Notes under the pieces: generated by a model
Seen by the model: the letters and a program-made list of their open reading frames with translations, nothing else
Databases searched by the model: none
What the model was told of the DNA's origin: nothing
Source: JAXGZG01 sp040771825
Lineage (GTDB): Bacteria; Bacillota; Sulfobacillia; Fermentithermobacillales; Fermentithermobacillaceae
DNA length: 64,000 nucleotides
NCBI GenBank assembly: GCA_040771825.1
Contig: JAXGZG010000001.1
Coordinates: 682,001 to 746,000, forward strand
Direction: 5' to 3'
Shown here: positions 43,569-51,926 of the stretch, piece by piece
Layout: every line of letters starts with the position of its first letter
How positions within the stretch are numbered: the first letter of the stretch is position 1
Made by a program: the position numbers and the translations under genes

Positions 43569-44936
43569 ATGCAAAAAGTACACTTCATAGCCATTGGTGG
43601 GCAAGGAATGTCCGGAATCGCCGCCATATTGCTGAAACGCGGCTATACGGTTACCGGCTCGGACCTCCGGGAAAGCGATCTCACAAGGCGGCTGGCATCA
43701 ATGGGGGCCGAGATTCATATTGGTCACAGCCGAGAGAATCTCCGGGATCCCGATGTAGTGGTTGTGTCCTCGGCTATCGGACCCGATAATCCCGAACTCT
43801 GCCTCGCTCGGGACAAAGGGATTCCTGTGGTGCACCGCATGGACATGCTCTTGCGCACATTATCTGGTCTGAACCTAATAGCTGTGGCGGGATCCCACGG
43901 CAAGACTACTACTACTTCTATGGTGGCTTGGATCCTCAAACAAGCGGGGTTCGATCCCACGTTTTTGTTGGGGGGCGAGTTTCTTGGCGAGGGTACCTCC
44001 CACGCAGGCAACGGCGACTATGCCGTATTCGAAACTGACGAGAGCGATGGTTCTTTCCTCAAAGTACAACCCGACGTGGCCATGGTCACCAATATCGACA
44101 ATGACCACTTGGATCATTGGGGATCCATGGAGGCTCTAAAGGATGCTTTTCTCAGATTCCTAGACTCAGTTAAGCCCGGAGGATTGCACATCGTGTGCCA
44201 AGATGACCCGATCCTTGGCAGATGGGCTGTTGGCTGCCCCAATGTCCAAACTTACGGGTTCTCCCTTGATGCCTTGTGGCGGGCCGTAAACGTGCGCCCC
44301 CAGGGCTGGGGACAAAGCGCCGCGGTCCAAAGGGCCGGGGAGTCTCTAGGCACCCTGAATATTCAGGTTCCCGGCAGACACAATCTCCAAAATGCCTTGG
44401 GCGCTCTAGTTGCAGCGGTTCATTGCGGCCTATCTCCAGAAGATGCCCTAGACGCCCTTAAGTCGTACCCCGGCGTCAAAAGAAGGCTTGAGCGAGTGGG
44501 AGAGTACGGCGGCGTATTGCTCCTGGATGACTTTGCCCACCATCCCAGCGAGATGTCTGCGTGTCTGCAGGGGGTGCGGGAGGTCTTGCCGGAGAGCCGG
44601 ATAATCGTCGTGTTTCAGCCTCACCGGTATTCGCGGACGAGGCTCTTAGGGAACCAGTTGGGGATGGCCCTGGCCGGCGGAGATTTCGTATTTGTGACTG
44701 GGATATATGCGGGGCCCGGTGAGAGAGTTGAAGCCGGCACAAACTCAAAATTTGTGGCACAAGCCGCACAAGCCAATGGGCATCGTTGGGTTCGCCAAGT
44801 GGAAGACAAGAACGAGGCTATGAAGCAAGCGGTGGAAATGTCCAGAGCAGGAGACGTCATCATAACCATGGGTGCCGGAGATATCTGGAAAACTCACAAA
44901 GACGCTGTCCAAGTTCTTACGGCGAGAGGCGAGTAA
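43569..44936 (+). CDS. murC: UDP-MurNAc:L-alanine ligase MurC
   Basis: First amino-acid-adding ligase of the stem peptide. 455 residues. Seen: VHFIAIGGQGMSGIAAILLKRGYTVTGSDLR, the P-loop AVAGSHGKTTTTSMVAWIL, ETDESDGSFL, VTNIDNDHLDHWGS, VPGRHNLQNALGALVAA, LLDDFAHHPSEM and VFQPHRYSRT. GGGAGG upstream of the ATG. murB, which often follows in Firmicutes, is absent; murA comes next. Confidence 0.96.
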   Translation: MQKVHFIAIGGQGMSGIAAILLKRGYTVTGSDLRESDLTRRLASMGAEIHIGHSRENLRDPDVVVVSSAIGPDNPELCLARDKGIPVVHRMDMLLRTLSGLNLIAVAGSHGKTTTTSMVAWILKQAGFDPTFLLGGEFLGEGTSHAGNGDYAVFETDESDGSFLKVQPDVAMVTNIDNDHLDHWGSMEALKDAFLRFLDSVKPGGLHIVCQDDPILGRWAVGCPNVQTYGFSLDALWRAVNVRPQGWGQSAAVQRAGESLGTLNIQVPGRHNLQNALGALVAAVHCGLSPEDALDALKSYPGVKRRLERVGEYGGVLLLDDFAHHPSEMSACLQGVREVLPESRIIVVFQPHRYSRTRLLGNQLGMALAGGDFVFVTGIYAGPGERVEAGTNSKFVAQAAQANGHRWVRQVEDKNEAMKQAVEMSRAGDVIITMGAGDIWKTHKDAVQVLTARGE

Positions 44937-45022
44937 CAGGTATTGATGGGGTTTCGTAATATGAGGGGACCGTTGTAGCCAACGGGCGGACTATAGACTG
45001 TGGCCAGGGGAGTGGTACGAGG

Positions 45023-46282
45023 ATGTCCAAGTTCGTCATTGAGGGCGGCAGGTGTTTGTCGGGATCGCTTTCCGTTAGCGGGGCGAAGAACGCGGTGCTT
45101 CCCATCATGGCGGCAGCCGTAATGTCTGATTCTCCTTGCGTGCTTCACAATGCGCCTGATCTGACCGATGTAGCGATCATGGTTCGTATTTTGGAGGATT
45201 TAGGGGCCAAGGTACAAAGGACCGGAACCGGAGGGTCGGTGCTTACCATTGACCCCACGACGATAGACCGGCACGTAGTGGACGAGATGCTGATGCGGCA
45301 GGTCCGTTCGTCCATCATCCTTATGGGGCCGCTCCTTGGCAAGATGAGGAAAGCCCAAGTGTCGTACCCGGGCGGATGCGATATTGGATTGAGACCGATA
45401 GACCTCCATATTAAGGGCTTGAAGGCCTTAGGAGCGTCATTCGAGGAAGAACACGGCCAGATAATCGGCTCTAGAGACCAGTGGAATGGCATGGATATTC
45501 ATCTGGATATCCCCTCCGTGGGCGCCACAGAGAACATAATGATGGGAGCGTGCCTTGCCAAAGGGATTACCGTCATCCGTAATTCGGCTAAGGAGCCCGA
45601 GATTGTGGACTTGCAGGGATTCCTAAACGCTATGGGGGCCCGTGTGCGGGGTGCCGGCACCGATGTGGTAAGGATCGAAGGAGTACAGAGACTTCGCGGC
45701 GCAGAGTATACCATCATGCCCGACCGCATCGAGGTGGGTACCTTCATGGTGGCATCTGCCATCGCAGGAGGGGATGTGCTCATCCAAAACGCGGTGGTTG
45801 AGCATGTTCAGGCCATTATGGCCAAGCTCCGGGAGGTAGGGGCCAACATCGTTGTTAACGAAGGAGTCAGAGTCAGATCCAAAGACAGGCCGAAACCCAC
45901 GGATCTCAAGACCCTGCCGTATCCCGGATTTCCCACAGACATGCAGCCGCAGATGATGGCTCTCTTGTCTATAGCCGAAGGTACTTCGGTCATTACCGAG
46001 ACCATTTTTGATTCTAGGTTCAAGCAAGCCGAAGAACTGGGAAGAATGGGCGCCCGCATCCGCAGCGAAGGAAGGACTGCTATAATTAAGGGAGTGCCCA
46101 GGTTGTCCGGGGCTTTGGTGGAAGCTTGCGATCTTCGCTCAGGGGCTTCTTTGGTTCTTGCCGGGCTGTCGGCAGAGGGCCGCACCGTAGTGAACGGTAT
46201 TCATATTATTGACCGCGGCTATCAAGGCTTTGAGACGAAACTCAGCGCTTTGGGGGCATGCGTCTCGCGGGTAGCCGACTAG
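45023..46282 (+). CDS. murA: UDP-GlcNAc 1-carboxyvinyltransferase MurA
   Basis: First committed step of peptidoglycan synthesis, the fosfomycin target. 419 residues. Seen: LSVSGAKNAVLPIMAAAVMSD, VRSSIILMGPLLGKM, the active-site loop YPGGCDIGLRPIDLHI with the catalytic Cys (about residue 119), GATENIMMGACLAKG, PGFPTDMQPQMMALLSIAEG and FDSRFKQAEELGRMGA. The Cys predicts fosfomycin sensitivity. Firmicutes often have two paralogues; which one this is cannot be told from sequence alone. Confidence 0.96.
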   Translation: MSKFVIEGGRCLSGSLSVSGAKNAVLPIMAAAVMSDSPCVLHNAPDLTDVAIMVRILEDLGAKVQRTGTGGSVLTIDPTTIDRHVVDEMLMRQVRSSIILMGPLLGKMRKAQVSYPGGCDIGLRPIDLHIKGLKALGASFEEEHGQIIGSRDQWNGMDIHLDIPSVGATENIMMGACLAKGITVIRNSAKEPEIVDLQGFLNAMGARVRGAGTDVVRIEGVQRLRGAEYTIMPDRIEVGTFMVASAIAGGDVLIQNAVVEHVQAIMAKLREVGANIVVNEGVRVRSKDRPKPTDLKTLPYPGFPTDMQPQMMALLSIAEGTSVITETIFDSRFKQAEELGRMGARIRSEGRTAIIKGVPRLSGALVEACDLRSGASLVLAGLSAEGRTVVNGIHIIDRGYQGFETKLSALGACVSRVAD

Positions 46283-46299
46283 GAGGACCTGCGCTTCAC

Positions 46300-47037
46300 G
46301 TGGCTTCAAAAAAGGCGGCAAATAGAGAAAAAAAGACTCTGACGTGGGGGCTTACCGTCGCGTTTATTGTGCTTGTGGGCGCATTTCTGTTCCTGCGTTC
46401 TGAGTATTTTGCTGTGTCCAACTACGTCATAACCGGAACTAGCGCTGTTACCCGTGAGGATATCGTGGCGCGATGCAGCCAGTTGGCACCTAATGTTTTC
46501 GCCTTTGATTTGGACAAGGCCAAAATGCTCATCCAAGCGTCACCTTGGGTTCAAAGCGTTGTGTGCTCGCGCAAGCTTCCCGATACGGTCCTGATATCTA
46601 TCGTTGAACGTACCCCTGTGGTATTCGTTCCCATGGAGAACGGAACGTGGCTTTCGGACCCACAGGGCCGGATCCTGGCTGAAGATGATGGAAAATGGCC
46701 CGGTCTTATCGCTTTAACGGGAGTTTCGGGACAAGCTTCCTCAGGCCAGTTTCTAGACGATGCCGAATACGGGTGGGCTTTCAGGGTTCTCGCAGCGTTG
46801 GGGCAGGTTTCTCGTACAAAGGTTACCGAAATCCATGTACAAGATGGCGAATGTACCCTTATACTTGACGATGAGTGCAGAGTCCTTATGGGAAAAGAGG
46901 CTCCTGGGGTATCGCAAAAAAGTCTTCTTCTTGAATCAATTCTCCAAGACCTCTCCCAAGACGGCTCGTTAGTAGAGCATGTCGACTTGCGGTTCGACAA
47001 GCCCGTAGTCAAATTCTCATCGGAGGCAGGGGAGTGA
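46300..47037 (+). CDS. ftsQ: Cell division protein FtsQ/DivIB
   Basis: Bitopic divisome protein of 245 residues: a basic N-terminus (ASKKAANREKKT), one membrane helix (about 15-34), a POTRA domain (YFAVSNYVITGTSAVTREDIVARCSQLAPNVFAFDLDKA, then SPWVQSVVCSRKLPDTVLISIVERTPVVFV), and a beta domain with GTWLSDPQGRILAEDD. The GTG at 46300 is the first plausible start; AGGAGG lies 13 bases upstream, a long spacing. Position between murA and DUF881 matches DivIB. Confidence 0.9.
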   Translation: MASKKAANREKKTLTWGLTVAFIVLVGAFLFLRSEYFAVSNYVITGTSAVTREDIVARCSQLAPNVFAFDLDKAKMLIQASPWVQSVVCSRKLPDTVLISIVERTPVVFVPMENGTWLSDPQGRILAEDDGKWPGLIALTGVSGQASSGQFLDDAEYGWAFRVLAALGQVSRTKVTEIHVQDGECTLILDDECRVLMGKEAPGVSQKSLLLESILQDLSQDGSLVEHVDLRFDKPVVKFSSEAGE

Positions 47038-47041
47038 CCGT

Positions 47042-47758
47042 ATGAAAAGCCGGGGGTCGCAAGCCGCGTTAACTGTCATATTTCTGATATTTGGCTTTAT
47101 GCTCGCTACGCAGTTTAGGGCGAGACCTCCGCTTGCGGGTAACTACAGGTTGCAGCGGGCAGAAGAGTTGGCTGTCCTATTGCAGGTTACCGAGAAAGAA
47201 AGAGATAGTCTCAAGGATGAGGTCGCTAATCTCAGAGACAGGGTCGCTGAAATGATGGCCGGCGAGGACCAAGTTAAACTTCTTCAGGATGAACTCCAGA
47301 AGGCCAGAATCCTCGCGGGGTTAACGGAGCTTAAGGGCCCTGGAGTGGTTCTTGAGATGACCGACTCTCAGAAGGCACCTGCCCCGGGGCAGGATCCGAA
47401 CCTCCTGATAATCCACGACGATGATGTGGCCGAAGTGGTCAACGAGTTGTTTGGGGCAGGAGCCGAAGCAGTCTCGGTAAATGGCCAAAGGCTTATCTCC
47501 ACTAGCGAGATCCGGTGCGCGGGCAATGTCATCATGATCAACGGCGCCAGGATCGCGCCACCTATTCGGGTGCTGGCCATTGGCGATCCCGAGACGCTTT
47601 TGGGCGGGCTCAAGTTTCCCGGGGGCGTCGTAGATAGTCTTTCTCTATGGGGTATTGAAGTGAAAGTCAAATCGGTTGAGGAAGTAATCGTGCCCGCCTA
47701 CAGCGGCTCCTTGGTTTTTCGGTATGCTCAACCTACCAAGAAGGGAGGTACCGGCTAA
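47042..47758 (+). CDS. DUF881 (YlxW/YlxX-like) membrane protein
   Basis: 238 residues: an N-terminal membrane helix (about 8-26), a coiled-coil (about 38-85, VTEKERDSLKDEVANLRDRVAEM), and a conserved DUF881 domain with LKGPGVVLEMTD, LLIIHDDDVAEVVNELFGAGAEAVSVNGQRL, IRCAGNVIMING and PIRVLAIGDPETLLGGL. The family is encoded with sbp near ftsZ in Firmicutes and is thought to act in the envelope; its precise role is unknown. The Bacillus pair ylxW-ylxX is reduced to one gene here. Confidence 0.9.
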   Translation: MKSRGSQAALTVIFLIFGFMLATQFRARPPLAGNYRLQRAEELAVLLQVTEKERDSLKDEVANLRDRVAEMMAGEDQVKLLQDELQKARILAGLTELKGPGVVLEMTDSQKAPAPGQDPNLLIIHDDDVAEVVNELFGAGAEAVSVNGQRLISTSEIRCAGNVIMINGARIAPPIRVLAIGDPETLLGGLKFPGGVVDSLSLWGIEVKVKSVEEVIVPAYSGSLVFRYAQPTKKGGTG

Positions 47759-48132
47759 TGTGGTTTCTGATTTCCGGACTCCTGCTGGGAGTCCTCTTGG
47801 GTCTCAATGTGCCTTGGCAGGTGCCGGGGATAATTGCCCGTTATTTGGCCGTGAGTCTTCTAGCCGGTATAGACACTTCCCTGGGAGGGCTGAAGGCAGG
47901 ACTAGAAGGGGATTTCGACATCCTCATATTCGCCACGGGGTTTATTGTTAACGCGGTTCTATCTGGAGTGTTTGTGTACGTCGGAGACGTGCTAGGGATT
48001 GAGCTCTACCTGGCGGCTGTGGTGGCTTTGGGAGTTCGAATCTTCAACAACTTGGGAGTCATACGAAGGCACTACCTTCAGAGATGGACGGCCGGGCACA
48101 AGCCTGAAAAAAGTGGGACTCCCGAAAAGTAG
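47758..48132 (+). CDS. sbp: Small basic protein Sbp (DUF1290)
   Basis: 124-residue membrane protein with three to four hydrophobic segments. Seen: LLGVLLGLNVPWQVPGIIARYLAVSLLAGIDTSLGGLKAGLEGDFD and FIVNAVLSGVFVYVGDVLGIELYLAAVVALGVRIFNNLGVIRRH, which is the DUF1290 pattern. The ATG overlaps the stop of the DUF881 gene. ftsA, which follows sbp in Bacillus, is absent; ftsZ comes next. Confidence 0.92.
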   Translation: MWFLISGLLLGVLLGLNVPWQVPGIIARYLAVSLLAGIDTSLGGLKAGLEGDFDILIFATGFIVNAVLSGVFVYVGDVLGIELYLAAVVALGVRIFNNLGVIRRHYLQRWTAGHKPEKSGTPEK

Positions 48133-48192
48133 TGGAGGTTTTGGCGCCACAGCTGTTGAAAGTAAGGTCGAACAGGGAAAGAGGTGGGTGGC

Positions 48193-49254
48193 GTGGTCGT
48201 AAACGCGGAAGATCTTAGATATGCAAATCTCAAGGTGATAGGGGTCGGGGGTGGCGGGTCAAACGCCGTCAACCGGATGGTCCAGGCCGGTATAAAAGGT
48301 GTGGACTTCATCTCGGTCAACACCGACGCCCAGGCATTGAACCTTTCGCTGGCACCAACGAAGGTTCAGGTAGGTGCCTCTCTCACCCGAGGGTTGGGAG
48401 CAGGAGCTAACCCAGAGGTGGGTGAGAAGGCGGCTGAGGAGTCCAGGGAGGAGATTCTTGAGCACTTAAAAGGCGCCGACATGGTGTTTATCACCGCCGG
48501 AATGGGCGGCGGAACGGGCACCGGCGGGGCGCCCGTAGTGGCCCAATGCGCCAAGGAGGTTGGCGCGCTCACAGTGGGCGTTGTCACAAAGCCTTTCGCC
48601 TTTGAGGGAAAGCGCCGGATGAACACGGCTATCCAGGGTATCCAGAACCTCCAGACCCACGTCGACACCCTCATCGTCATCCCCAACGACCGCTTGCTTC
48701 AGGTTGTCCAGAGGGACACCTCCATCGTCGAGGCCTTTAGAATAGCCGACGACGTACTTAGGCACGGCGTCCAGGGCATATCCGATCTTGTTTGCGTGCC
48801 GGGACTGATTAACCTGGACTTCGCCGATGTCAGGACCATCATGATGGACACTGGTTCGGCCCTCATGGGGATAGGAATTGGCCACGGCGAGAACCGGGCG
48901 GTAGACGCCGCCAAGCAGGCCATATCTAGCCCGCTTCTGGAGACGGGCATCGATGGCGCCAGGGCGGTTCTCATGAACATAACCGGGGGAAGCGACTTGG
49001 GTTTATTTGAGGTTGACGGCGCCACAGAGACAGTCATGCAGGCCGCCGACCCAGACGCCAACATCATCTGGGGCGCGGTCATAGATGACGACTTGGAGGA
49101 TACGGTACAGATTACGGTCATTGCCACTGGGTTCGACGGTTCGCCTAGGCGGACGTTTAGCCAGGAGAAGCTCCCTCCCAAACTGGAGGCCCAGGACATC
49201 CTGGAAGTGCCTTTTTTCTTGAGGAAACCGAAATCCGTCGAAAAGCCCCGGTAG
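48193..49254 (+). CDS. ftsZ: Cell division GTPase FtsZ
   Basis: Tubulin-like GTPase that forms the Z ring. About 353 residues. Seen: LKVIGVGGGGSNAVNRMV, the tubulin signature GMGGGTGTGGAPVVAQCAKE, PFAFEGKRRMNTAIQGIQNL, and the T7 loop INLDFADVRTIMMDTG. The C-terminal linker is short, ending in LEVPFFLRK, the conserved tail peptide that contacts membrane tethers, plus a few basic residues. The GTG at 48193 is preferred over GTG 48184 because GAGGTGG then lies upstream. Confidence 0.97.
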   Translation: MVVNAEDLRYANLKVIGVGGGGSNAVNRMVQAGIKGVDFISVNTDAQALNLSLAPTKVQVGASLTRGLGAGANPEVGEKAAEESREEILEHLKGADMVFITAGMGGGTGTGGAPVVAQCAKEVGALTVGVVTKPFAFEGKRRMNTAIQGIQNLQTHVDTLIVIPNDRLLQVVQRDTSIVEAFRIADDVLRHGVQGISDLVCVPGLINLDFADVRTIMMDTGSALMGIGIGHGENRAVDAAKQAISSPLLETGIDGARAVLMNITGGSDLGLFEVDGATETVMQAADPDANIIWGAVIDDDLEDTVQITVIATGFDGSPRRTFSQEKLPPKLEAQDILEVPFFLRKPKSVEKPR

Positions 49255-49323
49255 AATAATCGCCGTGAAGGCCAGGTAGATACAAAGTTTGCCCTTGCCA
49301 TCCTGTTAGGATGTCCGTGGTGA

Positions 49324-49345
49324 TATTCCCGATTCTCCGGGAATA
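49324..49345. promoter_or_regulatory. Inverted repeat before spoIIGA
   Basis: TATTCCCG-ATTCTC-CGGGAATA: perfect eight-base arms, 31 bases upstream of the spoIIGA start, with no T run. It may be an operator or an mRNA leader stem. A CGTCGAA heptamer (49236-49242), one base off the Spo0A box TGTCGAA, and a TAGAAT (49252-49257) lie upstream at the end of ftsZ. Confidence 0.4.
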
Positions 49346-49375
49346 CACATGGCCATGCAGGGTGGTGCGTCTTTC

Positions 49376-50260
49376 ATGGTCAAGTACATTTACGCCGATG
49401 TGCTGTTAGTGGTCAACTGGATAGTCAACCATCTGCTGCTTCTGGCCGCGGGCAAGCTAACTGGGCGTGACGTTAAGATATGGCGCCTCTGGTGCGCTTC
49501 CCTGGCTGGCTCCGCCTACGCTGTGGCGGCCCTCTATGCTCCTCTTTCTTTCGCTTTCTCGCTTCCCGCAAGGCTGGTTTTTGGGCTTCTCATGGTCGCC
49601 TTTTCTTTTCCCAACCAAAAAGGACTGGCTTATGTAGCCGTGGCAGCGGGGTTTTTCCTTTGTTCTGCACTTACCGCAGGTACCGCTTACGGGCTTCTCC
49701 ATAGCGGGGCTGCAAGGGCTCTTCGGGCTTCTCTCTTGGGCCAAAGTGACCCGGTGGTCAACTGGTGGATAGTGGCGTTATCTCTGGCCTTATTGTCCGG
49801 CTTTCCGCTTGTAGCCCGCATGGGTGGGTATCGCCCCGGAGGCGCTCTTCCGCTCTTGACTATTGAACTCATGGTTCAAGGGCGCAGCGTGGGGCTCACC
49901 GCACTAGTGGATACCGGCAATAACCTAAGGGATCCCGTATCGGGACTGCCGGTTGTGGTGGTTGATTGGGAGTCGGTCCGAAACGTCATGCCCAAAGAAA
50001 CCGCTGCGTTTTTCCAGTCCACTTGGGATTCGATTCCCGCCGGGCTTGCCGACACCGCCGTTGGCCGCAGGCTCCGGCTAATCCCCTTTGAAAGCCTGTC
50101 GGGTAGAAGGGGCGTTCTGCCGGGCTTCCGCCCCGACCAGATCATCCTGCTGCAAAAAGACGGCATTAGGATCAGAAGAAACGCTATTGTGGGAGTCTCG
50201 GGTGACCGCCTAAGCCCAAACGGACTGTACCAGGCTCTCGTTCATCCCGACCTCGTGTAG
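49376..50260 (+). CDS. spoIIGA: Pro-sigma-E processing aspartic protease SpoIIGA
   Basis: Membrane-embedded protease that activates sigma-E in the mother cell after the SpoIIR signal. About 294 residues: five membrane helices in the N-terminal half (YADVLLVVNWIVNHLLLLAAGKL and others to about residue 150), then a pepsin-like half-domain with VGLTALVDTGNNLRDPVSGLPVVVVD carrying the catalytic DTGN, and a strand FRPDQIILLQ later. The ATG at 49376 is chosen because it gives the family N-terminus with AGGGTGGT upstream. sigE follows after 25 bases, as in all spoIIG operons. Confidence 0.94.
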   Translation: MVKYIYADVLLVVNWIVNHLLLLAAGKLTGRDVKIWRLWCASLAGSAYAVAALYAPLSFAFSLPARLVFGLLMVAFSFPNQKGLAYVAVAAGFFLCSALTAGTAYGLLHSGAARALRASLLGQSDPVVNWWIVALSLALLSGFPLVARMGGYRPGGALPLLTIELMVQGRSVGLTALVDTGNNLRDPVSGLPVVVVDWESVRNVMPKETAAFFQSTWDSIPAGLADTAVGRRLRLIPFESLSGRRGVLPGFRPDQIILLQKDGIRIRRNAIVGVSGDRLSPNGLYQALVHPDLV

Positions 50261-50285
50261 CTTTGCAATTTGTGGGGGTGGGATA

Positions 50286-51011
50286 TTGAGTTTCGTATCA
50301 AGACTCGCATTAGCCATGCATCGGAAATGGGCTTCCCTCCTGTGGCGCCTGGGAATCGGCGGGCGCATTGATTACGTTGGAGGGGCAGAGGTTCTGCCTC
50401 CTCCTTTGAGTCAGGAAGAAGAGGGGCACCTCCTGTTCAGGCTCCGCTCGGGCGATGTAGATGTCAAATCGACTCTCATCGAAAGAAACCTGAGACTTGT
50501 TGTCTATATCGCCAAGAAGTTCGAAAACACCGGGATTCCTGTGGACGATCTAGTATCCATAGGTTCTATCGGGCTAATCAAAGCAGTTTCCACCTTCGAC
50601 ATAGAGAAGAACATCAAGCTCGCCACCTACGCGTCAAAGTGCATTGAAAACGAGATACTCATGTACCTTCGCAGGACCATGCGAACCAAATCCGAGCTAT
50701 CCTTTGACGAACCCCTAAACGTTGACGGGGAAGGCAACGAGCTGTGTTTGTCAGACGTCAAAGGCACTCCAGAAGACATAATCTACTGCGATCTTGAAAA
50801 GCAAGACGACCGGGAGGTCTTGCGTCTAGTTCTGGAGAGGCTGCCGTGGCGCGAGAGAACCATAGTAGACTTGCGTTTTGGGTTAAAAGACGGCGTGGAA
50901 AGGACTCAAAAGCAGGTTGCGGACATGCTGGGAATATCCCAATCCTACATTTCTAGATTGGAGAAGAGGATTATGCATAGACTGCATAGAGACATCGTGA
51001 GTTTCCAGTGA
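50286..51011 (+). CDS. sigE: RNA polymerase sporulation sigma-E factor (pro-form)
   Basis: Mother-cell sigma factor of 241 residues, made as an inactive precursor. The N-terminal ~35 residues (hydrophobic/basic MHRKWASLLWRLGIGGRIDYVGG) resemble the pro-sequence removed by SpoIIGA. Then region 2 (ERNLRLVVYIAKKFENTGIPVDDLVSIGSIGLIKAVSTFD, NIKLATYASKCIENEILMYLRR) and region 4 (RTQKQVADMLGISQSYISRLEKRIMHRL). TTG start with GGGGGTGGG upstream. It precedes sigG, the classical order. Confidence 0.95.
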   Translation: MSFVSRLALAMHRKWASLLWRLGIGGRIDYVGGAEVLPPPLSQEEEGHLLFRLRSGDVDVKSTLIERNLRLVVYIAKKFENTGIPVDDLVSIGSIGLIKAVSTFDIEKNIKLATYASKCIENEILMYLRRTMRTKSELSFDEPLNVDGEGNELCLSDVKGTPEDIIYCDLEKQDDREVLRLVLERLPWRERTIVDLRFGLKDGVERTQKQVADMLGISQSYISRLEKRIMHRLHRDIVSFQ

Positions 51012-51048
51012 TAGTACCAGGTATTACCCTATAACCAATTACCTTCCT

Positions 51049-51079
51049 TGAATAACCCCAGGCCGGGGCGGTAATACTT
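51049..51079 (+). promoter_or_regulatory. Putative forespore (sigma-F/sigma-G type) promoter of sigG
   Basis: TGAATA (51049-51054), an 18-base gap, and AATACTT (51073-51079). The Bacillus sigma-G pattern is TGMATA and CATAMTA at 17-18 bases. Five of seven -10 bases agree. It lies about 50 bases before the sigG start, where the autoregulated promoter is expected. Confidence 0.5.
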
Positions 51080-51128
51080 TTTATGATCGATACACCAGAT
51101 AATGGAACCAAGGCCGGGGGTACAAAGG

Positions 51129-51902
51129 TTGAACAAGGTCGAGATCTGCGGGGTCAATACCAGTCGTCTGCCTGTGCTGTCTTCTGCCAAGATGAAGGAG
51201 CTTTTCCTCGCGAAGATAGAAGGGGACACTACTGCCCGGGAGAAACTGGTTAACGGCAATCTTCGCTTGGTCTTAAGCGTCATACAGCGATTCGCCAATA
51301 GAGGCGAATATGTTGATGACCTTTTTCAGGTTGGCTGCATCGGTCTCATGAAGGCCATCGACAATTTTGACCTCGGCCAGAACGTCAAGTTTTCCACCTA
51401 TGCGGTACCTATGATAATCGGCGAGATCCGCCGTTATCTAAGGGACAATAACCCCATTAGAGTGTCTAGGTCCCTGCGAGACGTAGCGTACAAAGCGCTT
51501 CAAATCAGGGACACTCTCGTTTCTCGCCTGGGAAGAGAGCCTTCGGTCAAAGAGATCAGCCGCGAACTCAAGACCCCTGAGGAAGAAGTGGCTTACGCCC
51601 TAGATGCAATACAAGAACCCATTAGCCTGTTTGAGCCGGTGTACCACGATGGCGGCGACCCCATCTACGTCATGGATCAGGTGAAGGACGAGAGAGGCGA
51701 AGACGCCGGGTGGGAACAGGAGATTACCATAAATGAGGCGTTGTCCAAATTATCCGGACGAGAACAGGCAATAATTAAGATGAGGTTCTTCGAAGGAAAG
51801 ACGCAAATGGAGGTTGCCAAGGAAATCGGGATCTCTCAGGCCCAAGTATCAAGGCTTGAGAAGGCGGCATTACTTCACATGCGCAGGGATATGGCCCTTT
51901 AG
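51129..51902 (+). CDS. sigG: RNA polymerase sporulation sigma-G factor
   Basis: Late forespore sigma factor of about 257 residues. Seen: NKVEICGVNTSRLPVLSSAKMKELF, the conserved SigG N-terminus that binds anti-sigma factors and polymerase, then region 2 (NGNLRLVLSVIQRFANRGEYVDDLFQVGCIGLMKAIDNFD), region 3 (VSRSLRDVAYKALQIRD, PSVKEISRELKTPEEEVAYALDAIQEPISLFEPVYHDGGDPI) and region 4 (EIGISQAQVSRLEKAALLHMRRDM). The TTG at 51129 gives the expected N-terminus, with GGGGG nine bases upstream; ATG 51102 is in frame. A forespore-type promoter precedes it. Confidence 0.94.
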   Translation: MNKVEICGVNTSRLPVLSSAKMKELFLAKIEGDTTAREKLVNGNLRLVLSVIQRFANRGEYVDDLFQVGCIGLMKAIDNFDLGQNVKFSTYAVPMIIGEIRRYLRDNNPIRVSRSLRDVAYKALQIRDTLVSRLGREPSVKEISRELKTPEEEVAYALDAIQEPISLFEPVYHDGGDPIYVMDQVKDERGEDAGWEQEITINEALSKLSGREQAIIKMRFFEGKTQMEVAKEIGISQAQVSRLEKAALLHMRRDMAL

Positions 51903-51926
51903 GGCGCCTGGAAAGGGGGTGGTCCA

